From contig NC_049993.1 of the NCBI RefSeq assembly GCF_000003815.2, positions 3,598,740-3,662,739 on the forward strand: a stretch of 64,000 bases of DNA, written 5' to 3'. Below are positions 1-12,301 of the stretch, piece by piece. The position numbers were made by a program, and so were the translations under genes. The stretch is from Branchiostoma floridae. Taxonomy: Eukaryota > Chordata > Leptocardii > Amphioxiformes > Branchiostomatidae. The notes under the pieces were generated by a model. The model worked only from the letters and a program-made list of their open reading frames with translations. It had not been told where the DNA came from and did not search any database. The number at the start of each line of letters is the position of its first letter. Positions within the stretch are counted from its first letter, which is position 1.

Positions 1-2
1 TG

Positions 3-131
3 TACAATGCCAATCACTGGGCTCAAAGTACATCCACAGTAAGGTTCTTTCCTCGGACTACTAAGATATGGAACTCTCTCGATGACAACCTGTTCCCTCC
101 TCTACAACCTTTAAAACTTCAAAACCAATAA
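3..131 (+). mobile_element. 3' end of a non-LTR retrotransposon (RT ORF C-terminus)
   Basis: Frame 3 reads an open stretch containing FFPRTTKIWNSLDDNL and ending PLKLQNQ-stop. This is the typical C-terminal tail of the reverse transcriptase ORF of CR1/Jockey-type LINEs (pattern F.PRT...WNSL). The element runs off the left edge of the window, so only the tail is seen. The A/T-rich sequence after it may be its 3' UTR. Family assignment is by pattern only. Confidence 0.6.
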
Positions 132-3100
132 TCATCGCTATCTCCTTGCATAATGATGTTTACTATCCATCAACTTACTTCATTGCCTAGAAGTGGTTTT
201 ATGGCCTTACTTTGAACAATCCCGACCTCGACCGGAAATGGACATGAACTCGGAATACTAAATTTTATTTGGATAGTCTTTTTTTATCAAGTTTATTTTT
301 GTTTCAAGTGATACAAGTGATTGTTTATGTTACTTACATGTGTGTAACTGTTACATTATTACCTGCTTGAAAAAAAGCAGGTATTGATTCTGGTAGGGAT
401 CTTTGTGATTCCGGACCGATATCTTTAGAACCTCCGGATGGATTGCAATCACGTTTGCTATGGGGATAGATTTTGTGAGCCATTGTGCTATAGCGCTCAT
501 TAGAAGTTTGCTGCAGTTTTGTGGTTCGTTTTAAAAAATATGTTTACACCTTTTTTTTTTCCTTTTTTGAGTAGAGTGGTCCCAGTAACTGATAGCCAGC
601 TGGGCAATTAGGCACCACTGTGTGCGGGGTGAATCACTGTATACACATTAGGGATATGAAGCCGATAGCTGCACAGTCTAGTAGAAAGAGTAACTGTGAC
701 CATCCCTGTCACCTCTGTATGGAATGAACCAATATATACACATTAGGGATATGTGCCAGGTGCAGATGTAACAATAGGAAATAAAAGGGAAATGGTAAGG
801 TCACTAGAAATGTGTAGTTTTGGATTTACCATATTTACCACCATTTACCGTAGATATATAAGAACTATGATGGAGTAATTTTGCCAGACGTCAAACCATA
901 TCAACCCCACAACACACCATACGCACCGTCACAAAACAGAATATTTCATGCAGGTTTGAGCTTTCAGACTCTTGTTTGTTTATGTTCCTTGATTGATATC
1001 ACTTGTAAATTGTACTGCTGCCATTGACATCTATGATTTTCACTTGAATATTAAGTTACAAAGCATGATGAACTGCTATATACTTCACATACATGCCTTA
1101 CCTTTTGTGTTAGATCCACTTTTGGTGGGTCGCTACTTTAATAGAGGTGACTGGCTTTAGATGAAAGGGGTAATCATTGAAAATCAAGTTCAAAATTGAA
1201 TGTAACTCGACGTAAATATCACTTGCATTTTTGGCAAAGAGGAAAGTTTTACTACTAAATCGATGTCCAACGTCTCATATCAGTATGGCATGGTCATAAG
1301 AAAAAGAAGGGAAATTGCATTATTTTCAGGATAGGTCTTAAGCATTTTCGACAAATGTTATCAAAGTTGTGTAAAAACAAAACATTTTGGCTTTTTTTAT
1401 TCTGTATTTCTGATAGCCTGTACTGGCAGTGACAAGTTTTTCAGTTCTTTCAACATTACTGCTATTCTATTAAAGGAAAAAATGTTATGTAATTTAGCAT
1501 ATCTTTCGTGATAAAATATTCCTAATATTTACTAATTTAATGACGTAATCGGCCAAAATCCAACATGGCAGACCATATTGCCAGATTAAGTATAACTAGC
1601 TTATTATCCAGATAAACCAAAAAAGCCGGTCTGAATAGGGTTGGATCAAAGGATGCTGCTTGCAACTAACGCGAGTGCCTACTTTGATTGCATGAATTGT
1701 ACGAATGCTTGCAGAGTAGAGATACACAGAAAAATTAGCAAGAAAGTACAATATCTGTTCGATCGAATTGAATGTAACTTCATCAGATAAAGAAGCAAAA
1801 AGTCTGACGGTAAAAGGTATCAATCAAATCTTCGTATTGATTCTGGTTAGAATTCAAAATAGCCTGCTCGGAAGAAGAAAAAATACCGGCTGTATTCATC
1901 TATTTTCAGGATTTGTCACATGTCAACAAACTTATCTAAATTTCCGACAAGTGTTATCGTATCAAATTTTTATGTAATCACAGTTGGGCCGAAAAATGTG
2001 ACTGGCACTTTGGAGGAAACATTTTTTTTTTCAACTTCAACACTAAATCAAATGACTACCTTGTAAAATCAACTCTACAGCGAAATATTTGTCCGACGAT
2101 TTGACTCGAATAAACTTTGATTGACTTGCTATTTCAGCATGTGTCTTTATTTTATACTGACAAGTTAAGTAGCATTTGTTGTCATCTGCTAAATGTGACA
2201 CCAATCATTTCAAGTACATCAAGCAAGCCTAAGAAACAAAACACAAAACAAATTATTCTTTCATTCCCTTCCCTTGTAATAATAGTCCTTTGTAAGATAG
2301 ATAAGTCTTCAACAAGCTACACACAATCACTGATAGATATAGGTCCAGCGCTGTTCCTCGCATGATAAGGCTACTGAATGCTTGATTTCCCTTGCTTGAC
2401 ACACAATCTTTGTGTTTTGAACTATTAATCTCAAAGATTTATACAATATATGAATGAAAATATCCTATGATTCTATGAACAGTTTTAATTTCAATGTCTC
2501 GTATCTGTATGGCCTGTAATGGTCATGTTGATGTCACTAATCGATGTTTTTAATCTGTGTACCGTACAGTAGTGCTTTTGATCGACATTTTTTTAAACTC
2601 GTGTAATGCTATATGTATTTTAATAATCAGGGTCATCAGCAATATCTTACTTAACTTTTGTCGATTTTAATACTATAAAGTTTCCCACGCAATTCAGCCC
2701 GAGCTAGCAACAGCCACCATTTCGTTACCTTTTGATATACGCAATTTAGAATTCGTTCGTTGAATAGTTGCTAGTTCGTCTTTTGGTCAATCATGAAGTT
2801 CGACGTTCCAATCATGACATCTTACCATTGAAGGTGAAGAAACACAGGTAGAAACTCCGGTTTTCAGACGAGCACGAGAAGGAGCAAATTGCCATGATAT
2901 TCTATTCTCGTCCTTTTAACGAGATTCAAATGTCGCACAGTCAAAGAGTGAAACATGATAAAACACTCAAACGACGGTATTACAAAGGCATCCCCGAGGT
3001 AATGCCTTCTCTATCTTGGGAGACGCATGTAGAAGTCAGAAAAGAGCAGGATGAGGCTATAGAAATCCACTTAAGTCTTCAATAGTTTATAATAGAGATA

Positions 3101-3170
3101 CCATTCCTAGTGCGTAGCATTAGAGATGTTATTCCTAGCGCATACTCTTAAGGGATCATGACAGCTCAGT
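132..3170. other. No gene seen; A/T-rich intergenic DNA with repeat fragments
   Basis: I see no exon-like frame with splice signals. The 18-bp string atacacattagggatatg occurs twice near 643 and 738. Around 1621-1643 there is a lone end (ggtctgaatagggtt) of the TTAA-flanked family that is complete at 62028. The short open frames here have no recognisable protein signature. Confidence 0.4.
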
Positions 3171-4269
3171 CACAGGCAGTTTAAGGCCTGTGACAATTTT
3201 GGTCGAACATGAAATTCGAACCACTGCGTGACCTCAGGTAAACCCCGCCGGGCCGGAGCGTTTTTAGAACGGTCCAATGTCAGTACCTAATGTTACATTG
3301 CGAAAACAGGAACTTACGATGCACGGGCCACACTAACTACTTTTCTTGAGACTTATTAATGTTGCATGCTAAAGATATTGATCTAGTATTTATCAAATAT
3401 CGGCATAACTAGAAGCGGTTAACAAAAGGGCACCCCCGCGAGAGCTGCAAGTGGTACAGTCCGAACATGTGTTCCGACCCCCCGGGGTGTGGAGTGGCGG
3501 GAAAACAGCGAGGCGCTCATACTTCAAGGAAACAGCAAAATGATGCTATAAATCGGTATTTCTAGCCCAAAATGATTGTATGCCAGTTGACTGATGCCTT
3601 ATAAGGCTACTGCTTGCGAAATTTCGCATTGATACAACAGCGATTTAACAGATACAGCCATAAAACATTCATATTTTACTATCGGTTAACGTTATGTACA
3701 GTCAAACATGTCTTACTTGGGCGCAGTTCTTGTAGGGTAAGTAGTGTTTCGTCGGCCCCTGCCCACATCAGGGCACCAGTTTTATTACGAGTTTTGGGCA
3801 GATTTAGGTTCATTAAACCTTAGACCTTCAGAAATCAAGCGGGTCTTCTTGCAATATCTTTAATTTCCGTGGCTGTATTGATATTTGTACGAAAAATACC
3901 AAAAAATTGTCAAAAAATTCTGTTTTTGGCCCAAAATTGAGCCTTACCTAGGTATAGCGGCACGATCCCCAGGCATATTAGATATCACAGAGATATAATC
4001 TATTACTCCAGAAAATATGACTCAGTTAGACAATCATTTCATAGTGGGCACAGACCCATTTTAATAGCATCCCTATTTTTTACCCAAAAATGGTTTTTTA
4101 AACCCAAAATATTGAGGATGCACAATTTTCTTGTCATCATATTTTGAATATGGGTGAATTACGTTAACTGGCCAAAAATTGTTGAAAACAGATGGTTACA
4201 TCGAAAGTTATGGCCATATAACTGCTCGACTGAGAATCTACAGGTGTCACAGGCCTTAAACTGCCTGTG
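3171..4269. repeat. Pair of exact 25-bp inverted repeats about 1.05 kb apart
   Basis: Positions 3171-3195 and 4245-4269 are exact reverse complements over 25 bases (start cacaggcagtttaaggcc). The interior has no coding frame. This could be a non-autonomous DNA element with subterminal inverted repeats or two opposed copies of a short repeat. No target duplication was identified. Confidence 0.45.
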
Positions 4270-5081
4270 GTGGAAAGTCTTATGATGTGTCAGTCCCTGT
4301 TTGACGCACAGCAGGTAAGTCACGCCTATCCGCCTTAAGAACCTACGTCGTTCTTTATTGTACTCTCTGTTAATCTTCTGAATCGAGACACGTCTTAATT
4401 GATATCCCGCAATAAATAAGACGTCAGACAGGTAATTGAGCTCAGGTGTGTAATTGTATTGTCGCATTATCTTACCATCTTCGTCCACGAGGTGCTCTGT
4501 AAGTCCAATTACTTACAAGAGCTGAATGAGAAATTGGTGAGGAAGAAACGAATAGAAATTCAAACGACGACAACGTGCTGTGAATATGACAAGAAGTAAC
4601 GAAAAGCAGTTGAAATGTTCACGATGGTCAAATTTGGCCCCAAAATTTCCAGACTTCTATATGGGGTATTAGAACACGAATTATGTTCGATCTGACGTGA
4701 TCGAACAGAACGGGCGTTCTATTGGAGGTCACCCGCGGTCACCCGCAGGTTGTTACAGTAAACACGCAGAAAACGCCCTTACTTTCCCGGGTGCCGTGCG
4801 TCAGAGGAACAACAAACATTTTCACAAATAAAAACCACAATCTGGCCAGGTTAATTTTGCTGCCGTTCAGTTTGAAACATGTGACATGTAACAAAGCTGC
4901 TGGCGTCATTATTGGTGACATTGAATGTTACAACACTTGTTTACGGCGGTATCAATTACTATATATCACTATCAGTGCGACTCGACATAGGACCAAACAT
5001 GGTATTTAAATCGCTTGCAAAACGCGTGCAAATCAACTCTTTCAGGACTTATATTGTCGACAACTAATATCTCCAGCCTTG

Positions 5082-5221
5082 TGTCTTAGGGATTTTCGGA
5101 ACATGGAGGCAATTTTGAATTACGAGTCTTTGAGTGTAAAAACTTGAAAAAATTACGATTTTTCGACCTTATATTGGCTATAAAAATAGTTTTAAGTAGA
5201 AGTTGAAAAATCCCTAAGACA
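5082..5221. mobile_element. Small foldback element, 140 bp
   Basis: The left end tgtcttagggatttt is mirrored by the right end aaaaatccctaagaca. The interior is A/T-rich and non-coding. The length and structure fit a MITE. No clear target-site duplication was found and the family is unknown. Confidence 0.45.
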
Positions 5222-6393
5222 GAAAGTTTGATCTTAATATCATTACCTATGTGAAATAAAAGATTTGGATTTTCAGTCAAATTTAGGACCAATCTAAATA
5301 TGGTATTTGTTTTTTTGGCGCACCGAACACCCTTTCTAAATCAACCAACTATGCACATTTCAGAAGACATTGAGACAAAACTGTGTAGCACATGTACACG
5401 GTAAGACTTGACGTGTACACACTGCCAGTTTTCATTTAATATCGACAAGGCATGTGCGAGAGGTTGTTTTTCAAACTATCACGATATGTTAGAAGATGTT
5501 TCAGTCACCGTCAGCCCTCCGCGGGGACCGCGCGGGAGCTCCGGTAACCCGATACTCTGGGTTCGAATGGAAACTTTTCGGCCAAATTTGACCATCGTGA
5601 GAGTTGGATTGTCAAAAATTTGTCAAAAAGTTCATTTTTGTTTTGGAAATTAAAGTAAGAGTTCAACTTAGATGAGAGCGACATCTTTCAATACAGATTA
5701 AGTTTCAAGTTAAAATTGTAGTGCGACAGGAGTAATACTGCATTGAAGCTAGTTGATAAAAAGGAGATAGTCGATCAGCCGGTTGGGTAGAGGAAGTGTC
5801 CTTACGTGCTGTAGTCTCTCTGGTCCGATGATGTGCCTGATGCGTCTTCTGCACTGCCATTTCAGGAGAACTAGAGAAGGAACACAGCAAGTGTTTGATC
5901 GTAGAGTGCAGCGGGGATAGAACCTTTCCCTATTTATTGTGTAATTAGATTCGTGCATTTACTATTCCACTATGTAAAGTATTAATTTTAGCCTGGAGTT
6001 AGCAAAACATTTTACGCCATCAAAAACATCTTAAGAATGGAATATCATAAATTAAAGATGGTGTACGTAAACCGGGTAAAGCATGGCAGCATATTCAAAA
6101 TAACATTTACATATGAATGTATACCTGGATATCTTTGAAATAAAGGTTAACACTTTTAAGAGATAGTTTAACATAAGAACAGCCCACAAGTATCTTAAAT
6201 CAATTTAGGCAGACTGTGTGGCTTTATCTTACTGTTGTTAATGATCGACACAACACGCTAAAACACTAAAACACATAGTATTATACTACACACACACACA
6301 CACATGTATATACACACACGTGTTCACCCAAACACACAGACATACATCACACAATCACTACATGTGCATACAAACATTCGCACACGCATACTC
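5222..6393. other. No gene seen; ends in a CA-rich tract
   Basis: I find no supportable exon. From about 6288 the DNA becomes a (CA)-rich simple sequence, which continues on both sides of the inserted hAT-like element (6402-6768) to about 6850. Confidence 0.4.
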
Positions 6394-6776
6394 ATACACA
6401 CCAGGGTTGTAGCCAGCCTGAAATCATTTTCAGTCCCCTTGATTTTGAATGGGAATCCTATCGAGCACCAAAGGCATGGCGTGACGTTGCGCGTCATTTC
6501 TAGGGGGTCTGGGTCCCAGAAACTTTTTAAATCAAGACCCTCTGAACCACTATTTCCTGCATTTTGAGGTGCAAATGTTGCTTGTAGACTTAGATGTTCA
6601 ATGGCATCTGTTTTGGTGAAGAAGAACACATGGGTTTCAGTTTTTTTTTTTATATCTTTACATGTCAATTTTTGTCTGTCCCAGGGGACGGAATGGGGAA
6701 TTTTTTTTCAGTCCCCTGCTGCAAAATTCCTTCAAAGGACTGAAGGGCATGTGCTGGCTACAACCCTGATACACAC
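6394..6776. mobile_element. hAT-like MITE (6402-6768) with 8-bp target duplication
   Basis: The element begins CAGGGTTGTAGCCAGC and ends with the exact reverse complement GCTGGCTACAACCCTG, spanning 367 bp. It is flanked on both sides by the direct repeat atacacac (6394-6401 and 6769-6776). CAGGG-type termini and an 8-bp duplication are the hallmarks of the hAT superfamily. The interior has no transposase frame, so it is non-autonomous. It landed inside a CA-rich tract, so the duplication could partly reflect that tract, but the TIR match is unambiguous. Confidence 0.8.
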
Positions 6777-7094
6777 ACAAACACCGTACATACATACGAC
6801 TAGGTATACACACCTATACATTCAAGTACAAACACATACACACACATACGAATACGAACCGACACAGATATTGAAGACTGGTACTTGCACAACCAATAAG
6901 TAATAGGAAAGTGCTCACCGACATTTTAGATATTTGTACCATCTTCCGAACCATATTTTTGTCTTACCCTGTGTGAAAACAATTACATGAATTATTCTTA
7001 AGTTAAGAAAAAGTGCTGTTAGATAAGGGTTATAAAAAGTTGATCCCATTTAATGCATTTTATCGAAAGCTTTACCGTTTTAAGAAGTTCAAAT

Positions 7095-10000
7095 TCAGAA
7101 AAAGTACTTTGGTCTTACTTGGTACTCTCGAAAAGCTTTCAGCACGGCCTCTCTATGTTCACGTGTAACAGGCTCTCGACATCCTAAATGCTGTCCAACT
7201 GATTCTTCTGCTGTTTTACTGTCCTGGTAACAAAAAGAGTGAACGTTTCGTTATGGAGCTCATAAGGAGTGTTTACGAGGCCGGCAACAGCCTGCTACAG
7301 TTGCAAAGTCAAACCGATGAGACGTCGGGAAGTTTACAGGCGGTTTTGGCGACGCCTCTGGAACGGAGCGTCCCTTTTGCCTTTTGGATGCATATCAATT
7401 ATTAAATCCAACACATTAAAATCGTGTGACGACCTACATTAAATATGATAAAGTCTCAAGGTGAAAAAAAAATGTTAAGTACTTTGTTTTGAATAGTGCT
7501 GTCGGCACCGGCCGTCAGAAGCTCTTTGACACACTCGGGATGACCATATGTAGCAGCATTGTGTAGGGCGGTGTTTCCCTGTAAAACAAGAGTATGAAAT
7601 TTAAATTAGTTTGATACAAAATTACATAGGCTTAGATCCCCCGTGTCTTATGATAAATTGGGCAGTAAGCAGTCACCATTCCAGGCGCTTCGTTTTTGAG
7701 CTAGAGTGTCAACTTCCTTCAGGGTGGGCCAATGTCCCTTGTATGAAAGTTTGAAAATAAGTTAAACCCTTCCCGTGCCAAGATGGCGCACAGGGCGGTG
7801 CCCATCTCTGTTTCATTAGCCATGTGCCACACGCAACGCAAGCACTACATCAGGGGGCTAGTCCAATGGAATATGACCTTGTTGTGTTGAGTGGTGTTAA
7901 ACAACATTTTCATATTCTAAATCCAAAGTACCAGCATGTCCTGTTGGTTTGAATCCGCACCACCTTGTATTAGAGCGTGCACGGTTCTCGCATGGCCGCT
8001 GTAGGAAGCCGAATGTGTTGGCGTGATTCCCTGTAAAACAGGACGTGCTTTTGAAAAGCTGACATTGGGTCCTTGCGAGAATTCAGTTTTAGTTCAGTTA
8101 GGTTCAGAATTAGGTGATTATATAGGGGGTGGGTTTGCCAATTGCGCATAAACTAATGCACTAGTAATATTGAAAATTTACAAGCAATTTATGCGAAAAA
8201 AAACACAACAGTGCCGCAGTGAACGAACCCCGTAGTGACGCACCGTTGCCGTGAGTACATTGAGAGTCAAGCTTTAGCATGCATTAAGCATGGGTTGCAT
8301 TGGAAGATCTTTATGCAGCATTTGCTTTGTATCCTTGCAGATACACAGCGTGATTTTTTTTGGTTAGATATACTCACACTGCTATCTATAGCATTTGGAT
8401 CTGCTCCGGCTTTGAGCAATATTTGCACACTTTTTGTGTAACCTTTGTGAGCTGCGTAGTGAAGCGGTGTAAAACCCTGAAACAAATACGAATGGCAACA
8501 ACACTGGTGTTATGAAGATATGAGCCAAATGGGAAACTTTAATCGTGTTTTCAGAAAACCTTGTCCAGTCTAAACAAAGAAATTCGGGCGGAAAACTCTG
8601 TCCAGTCTGATAAGAGGGTCTGCATAAGGGTTCCTGACAATGCTTAAAATTACTCAGAAAGCACTCACGCTAAACTGATTCACATAACTAAAGAATCAGT
8701 AGCATAATGAGCAACCCAAATGTGCTATATATAACCATAAGATTTTTAAAACAATTGTTGTATACTTAGTAGCTAACAACGTATACCCCCATGCAGACCC
8801 CTTTTTCAGACTGGGCAGGATTTTCCGCAGTACAGACTGGACAGGGTTTTCAGAAAACCCACTTTAATCAGGACATTATCTTAATACTTATTATGTAAAA
8901 AGATTTTAACCTCATAAGCAGTAGTTTCGAGCCTAGGAAGTAGTTTGCTCTTGTCAGAAATTGCCCTGGCGTACAGGAAGGAAATAATTCATTATCGTTG
9001 TATTAGGCGGTGCTAATTGGATGATATGGATGAAATCGGTTTCCAAATATAAGAAAGTTGCGAACCATACTCTGAATCGCACAAAGCAGGTGCAAAATGA
9101 AAGAAAAATATATCTTAAAACATAAACTAATATCGTGAAATGTGGAGGTCAATTCCAATGACAAAGAATAAAATATAAAATAATAAAAATGAAGAATCTA
9201 TATTGCTCGGTATATCATGCTCGGTGTACATGTGCTATGTTATTGTTGAGTCTTTCTGACCACTTAACTACTTTAATTTCAGTAATAACAAATGCAACTT
9301 TATTTTTGCAAAACCGTGTTTATTTCATTCACAATCCCACATCGATGTAGATGTTCCCAGAGTATGTCATCAATGTATAATTAAATCAACATGGCCTTAG
9401 CGATGACCAGTCGCCACAGCCAATCTGATTACCCTACCCATAATATTTGCTATTCGGGAAGGGATTACTAGCCAATCACGTTGCTTCTTGACTGCAAGTG
9501 GCGTCGTGATTGGCAAATGACTGCTGGTCAGCGATTGCGCAGTGAGAAGCACAGATCGTATGTCTGCATGCCAGGGGCGTTGCTTCATACTTACCTGCCA
9601 GTCTCTTTTGTTGGGATCAGCACCGGCTGTGAGTAGAAGTTGCACTGCTCCTGCATTCCCATTCCCTGCTACCCAGTGAAGTGGAGTGGCATTCTGAAAT
9701 TTACATCAAGGCAAAAGTCTTCGTCTACTTGTGTCATCTTGCAAAAACAAAGAAAAAAAAACTGTGCCGTACGTGTACGCACAACTTCAAACACCTGCAC
9801 TTAGCATAGATACCATGATTTTTATTCTACTTACGAGTACATTGCAAAATGATTATATGATTAGAAGATGATCACTGATTAGAAATCAGACCAGATAATT
9901 TCCCTTAATAAAAGTTGACAATTGTTCACCGACGTTTTTGCCTGAAACATCCGGGTTAGTTCCTTCATCTAATAGTTGCTGTAATCTTTCTGTGAAGCCA

Positions 10001-10945
10001 TGCTCCGCAGCAGCACACAGTTCCTGTGACATAAAAAGATCATACCATTACATAGATGTGCTTTGGGAGTGACTGCCAGTGTATGTTCGTGTGTGTGTGT
10101 GTGTGGGGGGGGGGGGGTGTTGGGGGTGGGGGTGTAATAAAGGATCATTTATATGACCTCAGCTTTTTGATACAAAATAGACTAATAAGTTTATGATTGT
10201 ATGCCACTTTTGAGTGATTAGATATGGGTGCTTTCAAAAAGGAAGATCTTCATTGTGCTCTTGTTGTCTATCACAAGTCTGCCATGTGCCTAACTGATTA
10301 CCCCACCCCACGGGACCTCCTGGTGACCAGCATGATGTTGTTTACAAACAGGAGCGTCTACTTTAGGAGGGGATAACCTTCTGCGGTTTGTTTTTGCACA
10401 GTTCAAGAACACTAGGAAGTTGAAATAATGATGCAAATATGCTAAAAAGTTGCTGTATATATACGGTCACTATAGGCTAGTTACATTAAGTTTTTTTTTC
10501 TGGAGAATATTTCAGTTTTGAAGCCTAAATCTTACGTAGTATACTTTTGATACAGTTTGTTTGTCGGTAAATCTTGCCGAATTGTTTTATCCTCCATGAA
10601 AATTCATGATTTTGCGAAACATTTTTGACACAAAAAATAATGTCTGTCACTTGTGCGCTGCTAATTAGTAAGTAACTTGTGCGGTGGTGCCTTCAGTTAA
10701 GTTCTTATGTGATTTCCAAGACAGTTCTTCGAAAATCATAGTAACTACAGATAAAAAAATAATTACTAACATAGGATTGAATAGATGGTATGTTCACAAT
10801 AATATAACAAAGTAGTAAAATGTCCATTTTGGAGCAAAAAGTCATATTCGAGCTCACGACAAAATTGGTTTTGCCTTTAAGGAAATAGCATGTCAAAGTT
10901 ACAACACAAATGATAAAGTAAACTAACCCTTTCCTTGTCGTTCAT
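7095..10945 (-). CDS. Ankyrin-repeat protein, 209 aa, seven coding exons
   Basis: Reading the minus strand, the exons are 10945-10928 (start MNDKER), 10023-9934, 9693-9595, 8476-8378, 8030-7932, 7578-7483 and 7223-7095 (stop). All introns are phase 0 with GT/AG borders. Exons 2-6 are 90-99 nt and each carries one ankyrin repeat, for example NATPLHWVAGNGN, GFTPLHYAAHKGY and GNTALHNAATYGH, with LLL..GADPN-type second helices. The last exon starts DSKTAEESVGQHLG, an ankyrin-like cap, and ends FREYQVRPKYFF. Ankyrin repeats are protein-binding scaffolds, and no catalytic or membrane segment is seen, so a small cytosolic adaptor is likely. The terminal exon could instead use a donor at its gtaag (near 7113), but the open frame to a stop makes termination more likely. 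The specific orthologue is not recognised. Confidence 0.85.
8536..8869. mobile_element. Foldback MITE (8545-8860) with 9-bp target duplication
   Basis: The left arm gttttcagaaaaccttgtcc is mirrored by the right arm ending ggacagggttttcagaaaac. A second inner pair is also present (gggtctgcat / atgcagaccc). The direct repeat actttaatc flanks the element at 8536-8544 and 8861-8869. It lies in an intron of the ankyrin gene and has no coding capacity. Confidence 0.65.
9397..9545. repeat. Imperfect inverted repeat with CCAAT motifs in an ankyrin-gene intron
   Basis: Nested mirrored pairs are visible: gccaatcacg with cgtgattggc, and gcgatgaccag with ctggtcagcgat. The structure fits a small foldback element. 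It ends about 50 bp before the ankyrin exon 9595-9693. Confidence 0.4.
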
Positions 10946-11120
10946 GTCCGTCCGTTAACGTGAGTCCTCCGGCCAGCTGCTACTGTTAGGAGGGTTATCA
11001 ATAAGTCTTGTGCTTCAATCAGATTTTATCATATAGCCAGGCGACGCGGGCCAATCAGAAGGCCCCGTTCCAAGTTGGTTATGACGCCGTAACGCATAGA
11101 TTCCGGCCGGTCCGGTGTGT

Positions 11121-11228
11121 ATCGCTCCTTGTGATTGGTCAGAATTTGAATTTGCATCAACAACATAATTTGAATGTTGTCGATAAAAATCAGCAACAAA
11201 TAAATTCTGACCAATCACAAGGAGCGAT
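11121..11228. promoter_or_regulatory. 27-bp perfect inverted repeat containing CCAAT boxes, upstream of the ankyrin gene
   Basis: Positions 11121-11147 and 11202-11228 are perfect reverse complements over 27 bases, separated by 54 bp. Each arm contains ATTGG/CCAAT. Two more CCAAT strings lie close by (near 11052 and 11245). The block sits about 175-285 bp upstream of the ankyrin start codon at 10945. CCAAT boxes are NF-Y sites, so this may be promoter DNA. It could equally be a small transposon. Promoter function is inference only. Confidence 0.4.
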
Positions 11229-12124
11229 ATTCACATGACTCTGTCCAATCAGAATGAGAGATACATGAATAGCATAGAGTAATGAGGAAAGATCAGACCC
11301 CGGAGGGCAGAATGATCATGAAGTACAGTAGAATTTTGAAAAGGTTTGCCATGTCAAGACTGCGATGTTTCAAATATTTTCTGCAGAAATTTTGGATCCA
11401 AAATGCAATATGTAATCTCCCTATGTATTAAAGAACAGATGTGAATTTTCAGAAAGTCTACAAAGGAATTCACAAGTATAGTAGCAATTGCTTAGATGAA
11501 GATCGGATTTTAAAACGCCAGTGGAAGTCATATTATAAACCAAACAGATCCCATTGCAGCAAAATGGATCAGTGTTTTGATTGTCGTCGATTCACCAGTT
11601 TTCACAGATAGTTAGGTCCAGATTTACGTCTGGGCCTAGAACTGATCCTCTGGACCTGGACCTAGACCTGAACCGTACCTAGGCATGAATTTTCTGAACA
11701 AGGACCCAATCACTCCACTTGCGTAAGGGCTTTCAAAAGGACGTCGGCCGGAAAGTAATGACCACAATGACTTGAAATTTGGTAGGTATCTATATAAGGC
11801 TTTATATATACTATATAATTGTGCCCCAAAATTTGGGTGGTACACCCCTTGTATTAAAAACATTGGTAGTTAAACTGGGAAGTTAAGTAGCTACATCCTA
11901 AGGTGTGTAAACAAATCTCAGACGTTAATTTTAGACAGCATTCACTGACTGAGTATTCAGTCCATTAGATACTCAACCACAGGTACGTAAATAAGGTTAA
12001 TGTAATTCTAAGACAGATCAATCTAATAAAGAGTACGGGAAGACAATGAGGTAATAGGGAGATGTTAAAATATATGGTAATATTGAGAGACGTGACTTAT
12101 TGGCATGTACAGCTTTTGCATTTT

Positions 12125-12275
12125 TTCATCTCCTCGACAGAAACTGGATGCCCATTTTTGCACCTTAGTGGAGTTACGAAAATCGTGTACAGTGCTTTTC
12201 TAAGGGTAAAAGATCAGTAGCCTGGCAGGATTTGAACCCAGGTAACTCCACGCGACCTTGCGCATTAAAGATAAT
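12125..12275 (-). mobile_element. tRNA-derived SINE
   Basis: On the minus strand the string TGGGTTCAAATCC matches the RNA polymerase III B box (GGTTCRANTCC). It is followed by a segment of the type CCCTTAGAAAAGCACTGTAC...GATTTTCGTAACTCCAC that is characteristic of common amphioxus/deuterostome SINEs. The A box is not clearly preserved. Assignment is from pattern memory without a search. Confidence 0.55.
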
Positions 12276-12301
12276 TGAGATGGCATAACAAGCCTTGAAA
12301 T

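Noticed and set aside
5705-5958. Possible LINE fragment on the minus strand
   Set aside because: Weak similarity to RT tails only; no WN.L or LEY-type motif could be confirmed.
12221-12250. tRNA gene suggested by a T-arm-like string (ggatttgaaccc)
   Set aside because: No acceptor stem, D-arm or anticodon arm can be drawn; the SINE explanation fits better.
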